Shown: positions 38,976 to 48,366, numbered from the stretch's first letter. The stretch is 64,000 nt of DNA from Komagataeibacter nataicola (GCF_003207795.1 NZ_NIRT01000005.1:100200-164199); one strand, 5' to 3'. Program-made: numbers and translations. Notes: generated from the sequence alone by a model not told the origin.

Positions 38976-40175
38976 TCAGGCTCCCGCGTTACGGACGGCG
39001 GCTACGATCTTGCGGGCGGCATCGCCCAGGTCATCGGCGGGGATGATGGTCAGGCCGGATTCAGCCAGCAGCGCCTTGCCGCGATCGACATTGGTACCCG
39101 CCAGGCGCACGACCAGCGGCACGTTCAGCCCGGTCTCGTGCGAGGCGGCGATGATGGCCTCGGCAATGACGTCGCAGCGCATGATGCCGCCAAAGATGTT
39201 GACCAGGATGCCACGCACCTTGGGGTCGCCGATGAGGATGCGGAAAGCCGCCGCCACGCGCTCCTTTGAAGCGCCGCCACCGACATCAAGGAAGTTGGCA
39301 GGCTCCTCGCCTTCCATCTTGATGATGTCCATCGTGGCCATGGCCAGGCCAGCGCCGTTGACCATGCAGCCGATATTGCCGTCCAGCCCCACATAGGCCA
39401 GGCCGTATTCGGCGGCTTCGCGCTCACGGGGGTCTTCCTCGTGCTCGTCGCGCAGCTTCGCGATCTCGGGGTGGCGGTAGAGCGCGTTCTCGTCGAACGA
39501 CATCTTGGCGTCGAGTGCCAGCAGGTCGCCCGCTCCGGTCACGACCAGCGGGTTGACCTCGACAATGGCGGCGTCAAGGCTGGTGAACGCGGTATAGGCC
39601 GCGCGCACCACGGCCTGGAACGCGCGGATCTCGCGCCCCTTCAGGCCCAGGCGCACGGCAAGCTCGCGTGACTGGTAGTCGCACAGGCCCTTTGCAGGGT
39701 CGATATATTCCTTGAAGATGCGCTCGGGCGTGCGGGCGGCGACCTCCTCGATCTCCATGCCGCCATCGGGGGATGCGACAATGACCACGCGCCCGGTCAC
39801 CCGGTCGACCAGCATTGAAAAATACAGCTCGCGCGCGATATCGCAGCCGGATTCGACATACAGCGTGCGCACGACGCGGCCCGCAGGCCCGGTCTGCTTG
39901 GTAACCAGCACCTGGCCAAGCATGGCGCTGGCGGCTTCCGTCACCTCGGCGGGAGTACGGGCGAGGCGCACGCCGCCCTTGCCCTCGGGCTTGCCCGCAA
40001 AATGCCCGGCCCCGCGCCCACCGGCGTGGATCTGCGCCTTGACCACGGTAACCGGCGCGCCAAGCGCCCCGGCTGCGGCGGCAGCTTCCTCGGCTGTGGT
40101 GGCGGCATGTCCTTCAGGCACGGGCATGCCGTAGGAGCGCAGGAGCGCCTTTGCCTGATATTCATGGATATTCAT
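38976..40175 (-). CDS. sucC: Succinate--CoA ligase, ADP-forming, beta subunit
   Basis: ATP-grasp subunit paired with SucD. The 399 residues begin [16 protein letters not shown] and have [11 protein letters not shown] (nucleotide loop), [27 protein letters not shown] and [12 protein letters not shown] 40175 fits the family N-terminus; an upstream ATG four codons earlier is less likely. It is divergent from the ferritin-like gene, with a 185-base gap that should hold both promoters. Confidence 0.92.
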   Translation of the reverse strand: MNIHEYQAKALLRSYGMPVPEGHAATTAEEAAAAAGALGAPVTVVKAQIHAGGRGAGHFAGKPEGKGGVRLARTPAEVTEAASAMLGQVLVTKQTGPAGRVVRTLYVESGCDIARELYFSMLVDRVTGRVVIVASPDGGMEIEEVAARTPERIFKEYIDPAKGLCDYQSRELAVRLGLKGREIRAFQAVVRAAYTAFTSLDAAIVEVNPLVVTGAGDLLALDAKMSFDENALYRHPEIAKLRDEHEEDPREREAAEYGLAYVGLDGNIGCMVNGAGLAMATMDIIKMEGEEPANFLDVGGGASKERVAAAFRILIGDPKVRGILVNIFGGIMRCDVIAEAIIAASHETGLNVPLVVRLAGTNVDRGKALLAESGLTIIPADDLGDAARKIVAAVRNAGA

Positions 40176-40360
40176 GTGGCGACCCAATCTGTCGTTCTTA
40201 TTGGCGGTGTCGGGCTAGGCCCCTAGCATGATTTGGTCGCGCAATGACAGGGGGGATAAGGTGTCAGGATTGGCGTAAACATGAAACATGTGTCATGTCC
40301 TCTCCCTCAATGGCACGCTGCGCGCGCCTTCGTGGAGAAAAAGCACAAGAGCAGGTTGCG

Positions 40361-41185
40361 ATGAAACACTGGCGCATTGAACAGATGAACTGGAACAGTT
40401 TCGACCCGCAACGGGTGGACCCTGACATGATACCCGTCATCAAGGCGGCTTCTGTTGTGGAACGTAATGGCCTTGATTACGCCCGCTACCTGAAGAATGT
40501 CTTTGCCGATGACCCCGCTTTTGCCCGTGCGGCGGATAACTGGGCGGTAGAGGAAGTGCAGCACGGCGATGCGCTGGGCCGCTGGGCCATGCTGGCCGAC
40601 CCCGGCTGGGACTACATGACCGCCTTCGCCCGCTACCAGAAGGCCTACAGCCTTGACCTTGAGGTGGATGCCTCCATACGCGGCTCGCGCACGGGGGAGC
40701 TGATCGCGCGCTGCATGGTCGAGACGGGCACCTCCTCCTTCTACACCGCGCTGGCCGATGCAACCGACGAGCCATTGCTCAAGGCCATATGCAAGCAGAT
40801 CGCGGCCGATGAATACCGGCACTTCAAGCTGTTCTATGACCACATGCACCGCTACCTGCGGCGTGAGCGCCTTGGCGTGTGGCAGCGCACCCGCATAGCG
40901 CTGGGCCGGGTGACGGAAAGCGAGGATGACGAACTCGCCTCCGCCTTCCATACCACCAACGAGCCCGCCTCCATGCCCTACGACCACCGGCGCTGCATCG
41001 CGGCCTACATGTCGCGCGCGCTGCGGCTGTACAAGCCGCGCCATGCCGTGCGGGTCACGGGCATGATTCTCAAGACCATTGGCTGGGCGCCCCACGGGCG
41101 GCTGAGCGGGCTGCTCAGCAGCGCGGTGTACCGGCTGCTCATGATGCGCCAGCGCAAATTCGCGCGGATGACCGCCGCCGCCTGA
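40361..41185 (+). CDS. Ferritin-like di-iron protein resembling acyl-ACP desaturases
   Basis: All-helical 274-residue protein with two di-iron carboxylate motifs: EEVQHGDALGRW near 65-75 and ADEYRHFKLFYDH near 150-162, spaced as in the ferritin-like fold. The first resembles the E-E-x-x-H-G-D segment of soluble acyl-ACP desaturases. A C-terminal basic, hydrophobic segment may touch membranes. Function is not assigned; a desaturase, hydroxylase or rubrerythrin-like role are all possible. ATG 40361 follows AGAGCAGG. Confidence 0.6.
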   Translation: MKHWRIEQMNWNSFDPQRVDPDMIPVIKAASVVERNGLDYARYLKNVFADDPAFARAADNWAVEEVQHGDALGRWAMLADPGWDYMTAFARYQKAYSLDLEVDASIRGSRTGELIARCMVETGTSSFYTALADATDEPLLKAICKQIAADEYRHFKLFYDHMHRYLRRERLGVWQRTRIALGRVTESEDDELASAFHTTNEPASMPYDHRRCIAAYMSRALRLYKPRHAVRVTGMILKTIGWAPHGRLSGLLSSAVYRLLMMRQRKFARMTAAA

Positions 41186-41220
41186 CCCCGGGCTGCTGCA
41201 CGAAAAGGAATGAAGACTGA

Positions 41221-41991
41221 ATGAAGGTGCGTGACATCAGGGCGGGACAGGCTGCCATCATCGCGGCGGGCTGCATGTTCATGGCAGGAACCGCGTGGGC
41301 GGAAGACGCGCCTGCGCCGCAGGTTCCGGCGGCTGCCGTGGCCTCTGCTCCGGCCCCCGCTTCGGCCCCGGCGGCTGACACTACGCCTGCGGTGCCCGCC
41401 CCGGTTCCGGCTGCCGCTTCGGCTCCTGCCCCGGTCCCGGCTACTGCTCCGGCTCCGGCTGCCGGGACGCAAGCGCCTGCCGAGCCGCCGATCAGCGACG
41501 CCACGCGCGCCGAGCGGCTCATGGCATCGCAGGTCGGGCTGCTGCACTTCACCTCGGCGAATTTTCACCGCGGGCTTGTGCGCCATATCGTCCTGTTCCG
41601 TTTTGTGCCCACCATTACCGATGCCCAGCGCGCCGAGGTGGTGCAGCGCTTCATGGCGCTGGCCCGTACTTCGCGCCGTGAAGACGGCTCGGCCGTGGTG
41701 GTCTCGATCGAGACCGGCGCGCAGATCAGCGGCGAGGGCGTGGACGAAGGGTTGCAGCAGGCCTTCGTGGTCACCTTCCGCTCGGAGGGGGATCGCAATT
41801 ATTACGTAGGCCGCCCGGTCGTGACCGACCCGGCCTATTTCGACCCCGCGCATGAAGCCTTCAAGAAATTCGCGGCGCCCTATATCGTCACCACCCTCGT
41901 ATTTGATTATGCCGTTGCTGCCGCGCATCCCCAGTACAGGGCGCCGGTCCAGACCGGGCATGCGGCGCAGGTTCCCCAGCAGCAGGGCTGA
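41221..41991 (+). CDS. Exported Dabb-domain (stress-responsive A/B barrel) protein with Pro/Ala-rich linker
   Basis: A Sec signal peptide (hydrophobic to about residue 22, AWA cleavage before EDAPAPQ) is followed by a low-complexity Pro/Ala/Thr linker at about 30-90 and then a Dabb barrel: LVRHIVLFRFVPTITDAQR near 119 and later EAFKKFAAPYIVTTLVFDY. Dabb barrels are small dimeric proteins with varied roles. Export of one behind a flexible linker is uncommon. Function unknown; it is 35 bases after the ferritin-like gene. Confidence 0.7.
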   Translation: MKVRDIRAGQAAIIAAGCMFMAGTAWAEDAPAPQVPAAAVASAPAPASAPAADTTPAVPAPVPAAASAPAPVPATAPAPAAGTQAPAEPPISDATRAERLMASQVGLLHFTSANFHRGLVRHIVLFRFVPTITDAQRAEVVQRFMALARTSRREDGSAVVVSIETGAQISGEGVDEGLQQAFVVTFRSEGDRNYYVGRPVVTDPAYFDPAHEAFKKFAAPYIVTTLVFDYAVAAAHPQYRAPVQTGHAAQVPQQQG

Positions 41992-42028
41992 CGGGCCGGG
42001 CAAACTTGCCACCAAGGAGTAGAACTAC

Positions 42029-42787
42029 ATGACCACCGTGACCCTCGGGCACCTCGATGAAACCGTGCAGCAGGCCTCGGCCGCCGCTGTTGCCCGCGTG
42101 CTTGAAGCCTATGAGCTGGAAATCGAATACGTCGTTGCCCCGCGCGCGGAGATGATCGAGCACATGCGCCGTGGCGATGTGGACCTGTTCGTTTCCGCCT
42201 GGCTGCCTGATGTGGACGGCGCCTTCCTTGCCCCCGAACTGGGCATGGAAGCCTTCGGCCAGCTTTATCGCCCCGCCTTTGGCTGGAGCGTGCCCGAGGC
42301 CGCGGCTACGGGTGTGACCTCGATTGCCGGGCTTGCCGCGGCGGACTGCCCCGTAAACCGCGAGATCGTGACCCCCGCCTCGCTGCTCGACCGGGTGCGC
42401 CAGGTCGTGGCCGCCTATAACCTGACCGAGGCGGGCTACACCATCGCCGCGCGCCCTGATGCGGAAGCCTGTGACCATGCAGCCCAGGTGCTTGAGGGCA
42501 GCCTGCCCGAGATCATTCCCGCATGGCAGCCGTCCTTCGTGCATTACGGCCAGAAGCTGCTTGCGCTTGATGACCCCAAGGGCAGCTACGGCGCGGAGCA
42601 GGAAGCCCGCATCCTGCTGCGTTCGGCCGCCCGGCCGGAAATGGATACCGACCTGCTCGACGAGCTTGACGAGCTGACGCTGGGCAACAAGGTGGTCAGC
42701 GCGCTCGATCATGCCATGCGCTTCGAGGGCATGAGCGCTGAAGACGCCGCCGAGGCCTGGCAGCGTGGCAAGCTGCTGCCGCGCTGA
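42029..42787 (+). CDS. OpuAC-like substrate-binding protein without a signal peptide
   Basis: The 252 residues match glycine-betaine/choline-binding proteins throughout: VTLGHLDETVQQASAAAV, RGDVDLFVSAWLPDVDGAF, FGWSVPE, PEIIPAWQPSFVHYG and LDDPKGSYGAEQEA. Tryptophans expected of the aromatic ligand cage are present. It begins MTTVTLGHLDE directly, with no signal peptide or lipobox, and there is no permease or ATPase next to it. It would be cytoplasmic unless the start is wrong; GGAG-type signal AAGGAG at 42013-42018 supports ATG 42029. The partner downstream is a methyltransferase gene eight bases away. Confidence 0.75.
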   Translation: MTTVTLGHLDETVQQASAAAVARVLEAYELEIEYVVAPRAEMIEHMRRGDVDLFVSAWLPDVDGAFLAPELGMEAFGQLYRPAFGWSVPEAAATGVTSIAGLAAADCPVNREIVTPASLLDRVRQVVAAYNLTEAGYTIAARPDAEACDHAAQVLEGSLPEIIPAWQPSFVHYGQKLLALDDPKGSYGAEQEARILLRSAARPEMDTDLLDELDELTLGNKVVSALDHAMRFEGMSAEDAAEAWQRGKLLPR

Positions 42788-42795
42788 GGCCCACC

Positions 42796-44070
42796 ATGAC
42801 CCGCGATGAAAGCGCCGCCCCCGCCCCGCATGACGGACGTGATGCCGGGCTGCTCGCCCAGTACGAGCATTACCCCTATCCCGCCCGTGACCCGCGTGAG
42901 GAAAAAAGCAGGCTGCTGATTGGCAGCCCCAGCCACCTGCGCGAGATCGATTACTGGGTATTTGGCGCCACCCGCCCGCGCGCGCAGCCGCTGCGGGTGC
43001 TGGTGGCCGGGTGCGGCACGGGCGATGGCGCGATCATGCTGGCCACCCACATGGCCCGTGCCGGGCGAGCGGGCGAGGTGCTGTGCCTCGACCGCTCGCC
43101 TGCGGCGCTTGACATTGTGAGCAGACGCGCGGCGGCGCGCGGGCTGGAGAACATGCGCTTCGTGCGCGGCGACCTGACCGATATCGCGCAGGTCGCCCCC
43201 GGCCCGTTCGACTACATCGACTGCTGCGGCGTGCTGCACCATCTGCCCGACCCCGATGCCGGGCTTGCGGCCCTTGAGCGCGTGCTTGCGCCCGGTGGCG
43301 GCATGGGGCTTATGGTCTATGCACCCTATGGCCGCACGGGCGTGTACATGCTGCAGGATGCCCTTGAGCGCCTCGCCCCGGTGGATGAAGCGCCAAAAGG
43401 GCGGCTCGACGTGGCCCGCCGCGTCATGCGCCATCTGCCCGCGACCGCGTGGCTGCGGCAGAACACCAATTTTGGCGATCATCTGACCGGGGGCGACGCG
43501 GGACTGTATGACCTGCTGCTCAACCCGCGTGACCGCGCCTATGACATCACCGCCTTTCACGCCCTGCTTGACCGCGCGGGGCTTGCGGCAAGCTGCCTGA
43601 TGGAACCCGCCCGCTACGACCCCGCCCTGCTGCTGCCCGACCCGCGCCTGCGCGAGCGGATTGCGGCCCTGCCCGAACGCGCCCGCCAGGCCGTGGCGGA
43701 GGACGTGGCAGGCAACATGGCCACCCATGTCGCCTATGTGTGCCGTGGCAGCGAGCCGGTTACGCGGGCTGACCCGCTTGCACCGGCAGCGGTGCCCATC
43801 ATGCGCGAGATCCCTGGTCTTGAACTTGCCCGCATGATGGGGGCGGATGACCGGCTGCCCTTCGCATTCGGCACGCTTCAGGTTTCCATTGCCCTACCGC
43901 CGCAGGCGCGCGGCATCCTGCCGCTGATAGATGGCGAGCGCACGGTGGCCGAACTTGCCACGATCATGGAAACGCGTGGTGTCTCGGCCAGCCGCTTCGC
44001 CAGGATCTGGGCGCAGATGTTCACCACGCTGGAATCACTCAACCGGGTGCTGCTGCGCGCGCCTGCCTGA
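42796..44070 (+). CDS. Class I SAM-dependent methyltransferase with C-terminal extension
   Basis: The 424 residues hold a Rossmann methyltransferase core: motif I VLVAGCGTGDGAIMLA near 72-87, acidic loop LCLDRSP, then RGDLTDI and FDYIDCCGVLHHLPDP. An N-terminal segment (LLAQYEHYPYPARDPREE) resembles the lead of methyltransferases acting on proteins or small metabolites. From about 270 on is a helical extension ending in a PqqD-like winged stretch (PLIDGERTVAELATIM). Substrate unknown. Nearest neighbours are the OpuAC-like gene and, three bases downstream, the YdcF-like gene. Confidence 0.72.
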   Translation: MTRDESAAPAPHDGRDAGLLAQYEHYPYPARDPREEKSRLLIGSPSHLREIDYWVFGATRPRAQPLRVLVAGCGTGDGAIMLATHMARAGRAGEVLCLDRSPAALDIVSRRAAARGLENMRFVRGDLTDIAQVAPGPFDYIDCCGVLHHLPDPDAGLAALERVLAPGGGMGLMVYAPYGRTGVYMLQDALERLAPVDEAPKGRLDVARRVMRHLPATAWLRQNTNFGDHLTGGDAGLYDLLLNPRDRAYDITAFHALLDRAGLAASCLMEPARYDPALLLPDPRLRERIAALPERARQAVAEDVAGNMATHVAYVCRGSEPVTRADPLAPAAVPIMREIPGLELARMMGADDRLPFAFGTLQVSIALPPQARGILPLIDGERTVAELATIMETRGVSASRFARIWAQMFTTLESLNRVLLRAPA

Positions 44071-44073
44071 GCC

Positions 44074-44616
44074 ATGCAGATCGACAGGCAGGCGGGCTGC
44101 ATGTTGCCCGTGGTCATATTCGGGGCGAAGCTGCAGCCGGACGGCTCGCCGGGGCGCACATTGTGGCTGCGGCTGGCCGCAGCCCATGCCTATGGCGAGG
44201 CCCACGCTCCGGTGCTGTATATCCCTACTGGAGGTCCCTCCCACCCTTCCGGCATGCGGGAGGGCGAGGTGATGGCCACGCTGCTCGGGGCAGCGGGCGT
44301 GCCGCCTGATGCGCTGCTGGTGGAGGGCACGGCGCCCGACACGCTGGCCTCTGTCATCGCCTGCACGCGGCTGCTGCGCCAGCGCGGGCATGTGGGGCCG
44401 GTGGCAGTGGCGAGCAGCAGCTATCACCTGCCGCGCTGCCTTGTACTCATGCGCATGATGGGGTGGCCGGTGCTGCGCGTGCCACCGCCACGCGTGCCCG
44501 CCGCGCGCCGGTGGGGCAGGCGGTGGTTCTGGCGCCTGCGCGAGGTTGCGGCCGTGCCGTGGGATGTGCTGCTGCTCTCGCTCCACCTGCTCCGCGCGGG
44601 GCGTGATGGTGATTGA
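44074..44616 (+). CDS. YdcF/ElyC-family (DUF218) protein
   Basis: The 180 residues follow the DUF218 pattern: VVIFGAKLQPDGSPGRTLWLRL (start of the fold), YIPTGGPSHPSGMREGEVM, VEGTAPDTLASV, VAVASSSYHLPRCLVLMRMMGW. The C-terminus is Trp/Arg/Leu-rich and may lie at the membrane. Family members ElyC and SanA affect envelope integrity; biochemical activity is unclear. It is three bases after the methyltransferase gene. fabD begins 65 bases later. Confidence 0.72.
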   Translation: MQIDRQAGCMLPVVIFGAKLQPDGSPGRTLWLRLAAAHAYGEAHAPVLYIPTGGPSHPSGMREGEVMATLLGAAGVPPDALLVEGTAPDTLASVIACTRLLRQRGHVGPVAVASSSYHLPRCLVLMRMMGWPVLRVPPPRVPAARRWGRRWFWRLREVAAVPWDVLLLSLHLLRAGRDGD

Positions 44617-44681
44617 CACTGCCCGCCCCAGCCCGCATCACGCGGATGAACCCAAGAACCATATTAGTCTGGATGGAAGTT

Positions 44682-45659
44682 ATGCCTGTGCAAGCCTTTG
44701 TTTTCCCCGGCCAGGGAAGTCAGTCAGTTGGAATGGGGCGCGACCTCGCCGAGGCCTTCGCCCCGGCGCGGGAAGTGTTTCAGGAAGTTGATGAGGCGCT
44801 GGGCCAGCATCTCTCCAAACTCATGTTCGAAGGCCCGATGGAGGACCTGACCCGCACCGACAATGCCCAGCCCGCGCTCATGGCCGTCTCGCTGGCCGTG
44901 CTGCGGGTGCTGGAGCGCGAAGGCGGCGTGGACATCAGGCGCGATGTGGCCCTGGTGGCAGGCCACTCGCTGGGCGAATATTCCGCCCTTGCGGCGGCCG
45001 GTGCGCTGGGTATTGCCCAGACCGCCCGCCTGCTGCGCCTGCGCGGCAACGCCATGCAGGCCGCGGTGCCGCCGGGCAAGGGCGGCATGGCGGCGCTGAT
45101 TGGCGTGGGCATGGACATGGCGCGCGCCGCCAGCCTGTGCGCCGAGGCCGCGACGTTTACCGATGAAGCGGGTAAAACGCACCGACAGATCATCGAGGTG
45201 GCCAACGACAATGGCGGCGGCCAGGTGGTCGTGGCGGGCGAGATGGCGGCGATTGACCGCATCATCGATCTGGCCAAAGCGCAGGGCGTCAAGCGCGCGC
45301 TCAAGCTGCCGGTCTCCGCTCCCTTCCACTGCTCGATGATGGAACCCGCAGCCGAAGCCATGCGCAAGGCGCTGGACGAGGCCGAGATCAAGGCCCCCGT
45401 CGTGCCCGTAGTGGCCAACGTAACGGCAGCCAAGGTTACCGATCCGGCCACGATCCGCGACCTGCTGGTGCGCCAGATTACCGGCACCGTGCGCTGGCGC
45501 GAAAGCGTGGATGCCATGGCGGCCATGGGCGTGGACAGCTTTGTCGAGATCGGCTCGGGCAAGGTGCTGGCAGGGCTGGTCAGGCGCATCAATGGCGATG
45601 TCGCGACCCGCTCGGTCGGCACGCCCGCCGATATCGAAGCCTATCTGGCTGCGCGCTGA
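44682..45659 (+). CDS. fabD: Malonyl-CoA:ACP transacylase
   Basis: Loads malonyl groups on ACP for fatty acid synthesis. The 325 residues begin MPVQAFVFPGQGSQSVGMG, with the nucleophile in AGHSLGEYSALAAAG, catalytic His in SAPFHCSMM, and the C-terminal FVEIGSGKVLAGLVRRI. ATG 44682 gives the family start, preceded by GGATGGAAG; longer in-frame starts exist. It begins the fabD-fabG-acpP-fabF block. Confidence 0.94.
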   Translation: MPVQAFVFPGQGSQSVGMGRDLAEAFAPAREVFQEVDEALGQHLSKLMFEGPMEDLTRTDNAQPALMAVSLAVLRVLEREGGVDIRRDVALVAGHSLGEYSALAAAGALGIAQTARLLRLRGNAMQAAVPPGKGGMAALIGVGMDMARAASLCAEAATFTDEAGKTHRQIIEVANDNGGGQVVVAGEMAAIDRIIDLAKAQGVKRALKLPVSAPFHCSMMEPAAEAMRKALDEAEIKAPVVPVVANVTAAKVTDPATIRDLLVRQITGTVRWRESVDAMAAMGVDSFVEIGSGKVLAGLVRRINGDVATRSVGTPADIEAYLAAR

Positions 45660-45727
45660 AACAACGCTCCCGGTCATGGCAGCCGGGGGCATTCTGATTG
45701 ATGGATACCGAAGGGAACGGACGGCTC

Positions 45728-46483
45728 ATGTTCAGGCTGGATGGAAAAGTAGCGCTGGTGACCGGCGCATCGGGGGGAATCGGGCGCGAGATCGTGCGCG
45801 CGCTGCATGCGCAGGGGGCCACGGTGGTGCTGTCAGGCACGCGCCAGGCCGTGCTGGAGGAGGTTGCGGCCAGCATCGGGGCCGAAGGGGGCGCCGAGCG
45901 CCTGCATGTCTGCCCTGCTGACCTGTCGGATGCCACGGCGGCCGACGCGCTGGTCGCCGCCGCCGAGGAAAAGGCAGGCGCGCCCCTGGCCATTCTGGTC
46001 AACAACGCGGGGCTGACGCGCGACACGCTTGCGATTCGGATGAAGGATGAGGACTGGAGCCGCGTGCTCGACGTGGACCTTGCCGCTCCCTTCCGCCTGT
46101 GCCGGTCCGCGCTCAAGGGCATGCTGCGCCGCAGGGCGGGGCGCATCATCAACATCGCCTCGGTGGTGGGGGTGACGGGCAATGCAGGCCAGGCCAACTA
46201 CGCCGCCGCCAAGGCGGGCATGATCGGCATGGGCAAGTCGCTGGCGCAGGAAGCCGGCAGCCGTGGCGTGACCGTGAACACGCTGGCGCCGGGTTTTATC
46301 CAGACCGCCATGACCGATGTGCTGCCCGAGGCGCAGAAGGAAAAGCTGGTCGGCTCCATCCCGCTTGGCCGCATGGGCCAGCCCGGCGATATCGCGCCGG
46401 CGGTGGTCTATCTGGCATCGGACGAGGCCGGATGGGTCACGGGGGCGACGCTTCATGTCAATGGCGGCATGGCGATGATCTGA
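45728..46483 (+). CDS. fabG: 3-oxoacyl-ACP reductase
   Basis: NADPH-dependent reduction of 3-oxoacyl-ACP. The 251 residues start MFRLDGKVALVTGASGGIG (TGxxxGxG), with NNAG, the serine in INIASVVG, the YAAAK catalytic Tyr/Lys and the C-terminal TLHVNGGMAM. ATG 45728 fits the family; ATG 45701 is nine codons upstream. The gene lies between fabD and acpP as usual. Confidence 0.94.
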   Translation: MFRLDGKVALVTGASGGIGREIVRALHAQGATVVLSGTRQAVLEEVAASIGAEGGAERLHVCPADLSDATAADALVAAAEEKAGAPLAILVNNAGLTRDTLAIRMKDEDWSRVLDVDLAAPFRLCRSALKGMLRRRAGRIINIASVVGVTGNAGQANYAAAKAGMIGMGKSLAQEAGSRGVTVNTLAPGFIQTAMTDVLPEAQKEKLVGSIPLGRMGQPGDIAPAVVYLASDEAGWVTGATLHVNGGMAMI

Positions 46484-46595
46484 GCAATGTGATATTTTGC
46501 TGGACAGCGGGCCTGAAGTGACAAAAAAGATAGTCCTGACAGCCCAGCTGTCCCCTTAATTGCGGGGCGTGCGGACAGGAAATGCAAACGCCGCC

Positions 46596-46624
46596 TTGGC
46601 TATTGCATCAAAACCGTGCTAATC
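46596..46624 (+). promoter_or_regulatory. Possible acpP promoter
   Basis: TTGGCT at 46596-46601, 17-base spacer, CTAATC at 46619-46624, about 115 bases before acpP in the 256-base gap after fabG. An independent promoter is expected because ACP is needed in large amounts. Both hexamers deviate from consensus. Confidence 0.35.
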
Positions 46625-46739
46625 GCCCGCAGCTTCGTCCGAAGCGGGCCGGTGTACGTCATCGGTTTGCAGGGACGTTACAGGACGAACACGTTTCGAA
46701 CCGCCCGTTTCTTCAGGGGCAGACAGGAAGCAGAGACAG

Positions 46740-46979
46740 ATGAGCGAAATCGCCGATAAGGTTAAGAAGATCGTAGTCGAGCACCTTGGTGTTGACGAAA
46801 GCAAGGTCACCCCGGATGCCTCTTTCATCGACGATCTGGGCGCCGACAGCCTCGACACGGTCGAGCTGGTCATGGCGTTCGAGGAAGCGTTCAGCGTCGA
46901 GATCCCCGAGGATGCGGCTGAAAAGATCACGACCGTGAAGGACGCGATCGACTACATCGAAAAGCAGAAAGCTGCCTGA
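46740..46979 (+). CDS. acpP: Acyl carrier protein
   Basis: Carrier of growing acyl chains on a phosphopantetheine arm. The 79-residue acidic protein has [16 protein letters not shown] with the modified serine in DSL, and typical length. AGGAAG precedes ATG 46740. fabF follows 74 bases later. A second, distinct ACP linked to serine palmitoyltransferase lies at 59979-60230, so this is the housekeeping one. Confidence 0.97.
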   Translation: MSEIADKVKKIVVEHLGVDESKVTPDASFIDDLGADSLDTVELVMAFEEAFSVEIPEDAAEKITTVKDAIDYIEKQKAA

Positions 46980-47053
46980 TCGACCCGTTTGTCGATCAAT
47001 AGTTATTACGAATTCAGTCAGGTATCGTTACTTTCAGGAAGCAGGGCGGGTTG

Positions 47054-48337
47054 ATGCAGTCTACCGGATCAATGTCTGGACAGCGGCGCGTTGTCGTAAC
47101 CGGTATGGGCATGGTCAGCCCACTCGGACTGGGTGTTGAGCGCAACTGGTCGCGTATCGTGGCCGGGGAGAACGGTTTTGGCCGTATCTCATCGTTCGAC
47201 GCCTCTGACCTGCCCGCGCAGGTTGCGGGTGAAGTGCCCGCAGGGCCTACGGAAAGTGGCGGCCTGACCCTTTCGGACTGGGTGCCCGTCAAGGACCAGA
47301 AAAAGATGGACCGCTTCATCCATCTCGGTCTTGTCGCGGCCACCGAGGCGGTCGAGGATTCGGGCTGGAAGCCTGAATCGGAAGAGGATCGCTGCCGCAC
47401 CGGCGTCATGATTGGTGCTGGCATCGGCGGTCTTCAGACCATTTACGAGGCATCCGTGACGGTAAAGGAAGGCCGGGCCCGCAGGCTTTCGCCCTTCTTC
47501 ATCCCGTCCGCCCTGATCAATCTGGTCTCCGGGCATGTCTCGATCAAATACGGATTCAAGGGGCCGAACCATTCGGTCGTCACCGCCTGCGCTACCGGCG
47601 TGCATGCCATTGGCGACGCCGCCCGCATGATTATGCTTGGCGATGCCGACGTGATGGTGGCCGGTGGGGCCGAGGCCGCCGTGTGCCCGCTGGGCATTGC
47701 GGGGTTCTGTTCCGCCAAGGCACTGTCCACCCACTTCAACGAAACTCCCGAGAAGGCCTCCCGCCCGTGGGACCGCGACCGCGATGGCTTCGTGATGGGT
47801 GAGGGCGCCGGTATCGTGGTGCTGGAGGAATACGAGCACGCCAAGGCACGTGGCGCCAAGATCTATGCCGAGGTGATCGGTTACGGCATGTCGGGCGATG
47901 CGCACCACATCACGGCCCCTGCCGCAGGGCATGAGGGTGCGTTCCGCGCCATGCAGAACGCGGTGCGCAGTGCGGGCCTGACCACGGCTGACATTCAGTA
48001 TGTCAACGCGCATGGCACCTCCACCATGGCCGACGACCTCGAGCTTGACGCCGTCGAGCGCCTGTTTGGCGATGATGCGCGCAAGCTGGCCATGTCTTCC
48101 ACCAAATCGGCCACGGGTCACCTGCTGGGTGCAGCGGGCGCGGTGGAGGCGATCTATTCCATTCTCGCCATCCGCGACAATGTCGCTCCGCCCACGCTCA
48201 ACCTCGACAATCCCTCACGCGAGAGCGTGATCGACCGGGTGGCGCATACGGCGCAGGAGCGCAAGATCGACACGATCCTGTCCAACAGCTTCGGCTTTGG
48301 CGGCACCAACGCCAGCATCATCCTGCGCGGCGTGTAG
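47054..48337 (+). CDS. fabF: 3-oxoacyl-ACP synthase II
   Basis: Condensing enzyme extending acyl-ACP with malonyl-ACP. The 427 residues show RVVVTGMGMVSPLG, TACATGVHAIGDA with the nucleophilic Cys, VNAHGTSTMADD and KSATGHLLGAAG with the two catalytic His, and NSFGFGGTNAS. ATG 47054 directly follows an in-frame TTG; ATG 47072 is also possible. An intrinsic terminator begins five bases after the stop. Confidence 0.95.
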   Translation: MQSTGSMSGQRRVVVTGMGMVSPLGLGVERNWSRIVAGENGFGRISSFDASDLPAQVAGEVPAGPTESGGLTLSDWVPVKDQKKMDRFIHLGLVAATEAVEDSGWKPESEEDRCRTGVMIGAGIGGLQTIYEASVTVKEGRARRLSPFFIPSALINLVSGHVSIKYGFKGPNHSVVTACATGVHAIGDAARMIMLGDADVMVAGGAEAAVCPLGIAGFCSAKALSTHFNETPEKASRPWDRDRDGFVMGEGAGIVVLEEYEHAKARGAKIYAEVIGYGMSGDAHHITAPAAGHEGAFRAMQNAVRSAGLTTADIQYVNAHGTSTMADDLELDAVERLFGDDARKLAMSSTKSATGHLLGAAGAVEAIYSILAIRDNVAPPTLNLDNPSRESVIDRVAHTAQERKIDTILSNSFGFGGTNASIILRGV

Positions 48338-48341
48338 GATC

Positions 48342-48366
48342 GGGGCGCTCACGGGCGCCCCTTTTT
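48342..48366 (+). terminator. Intrinsic terminator between fabF and mltG
   Basis: GGGGCGC, TCAC-type loop, GGGCGCCCC, then five T residues ending at 48366. It sits in the 59-base gap between fabF and mltG, so mltG may be expressed by readthrough or from an unseen promoter. Confidence 0.75.

Noticed and set aside
38100..40175. Malate--CoA ligase (MtkA/MtkB) instead of succinate--CoA ligase
   Set aside because: Sequence follows alphaproteobacterial SucC/SucD closely over the full length and no serine-cycle genes are near; kept as a minor alternative.
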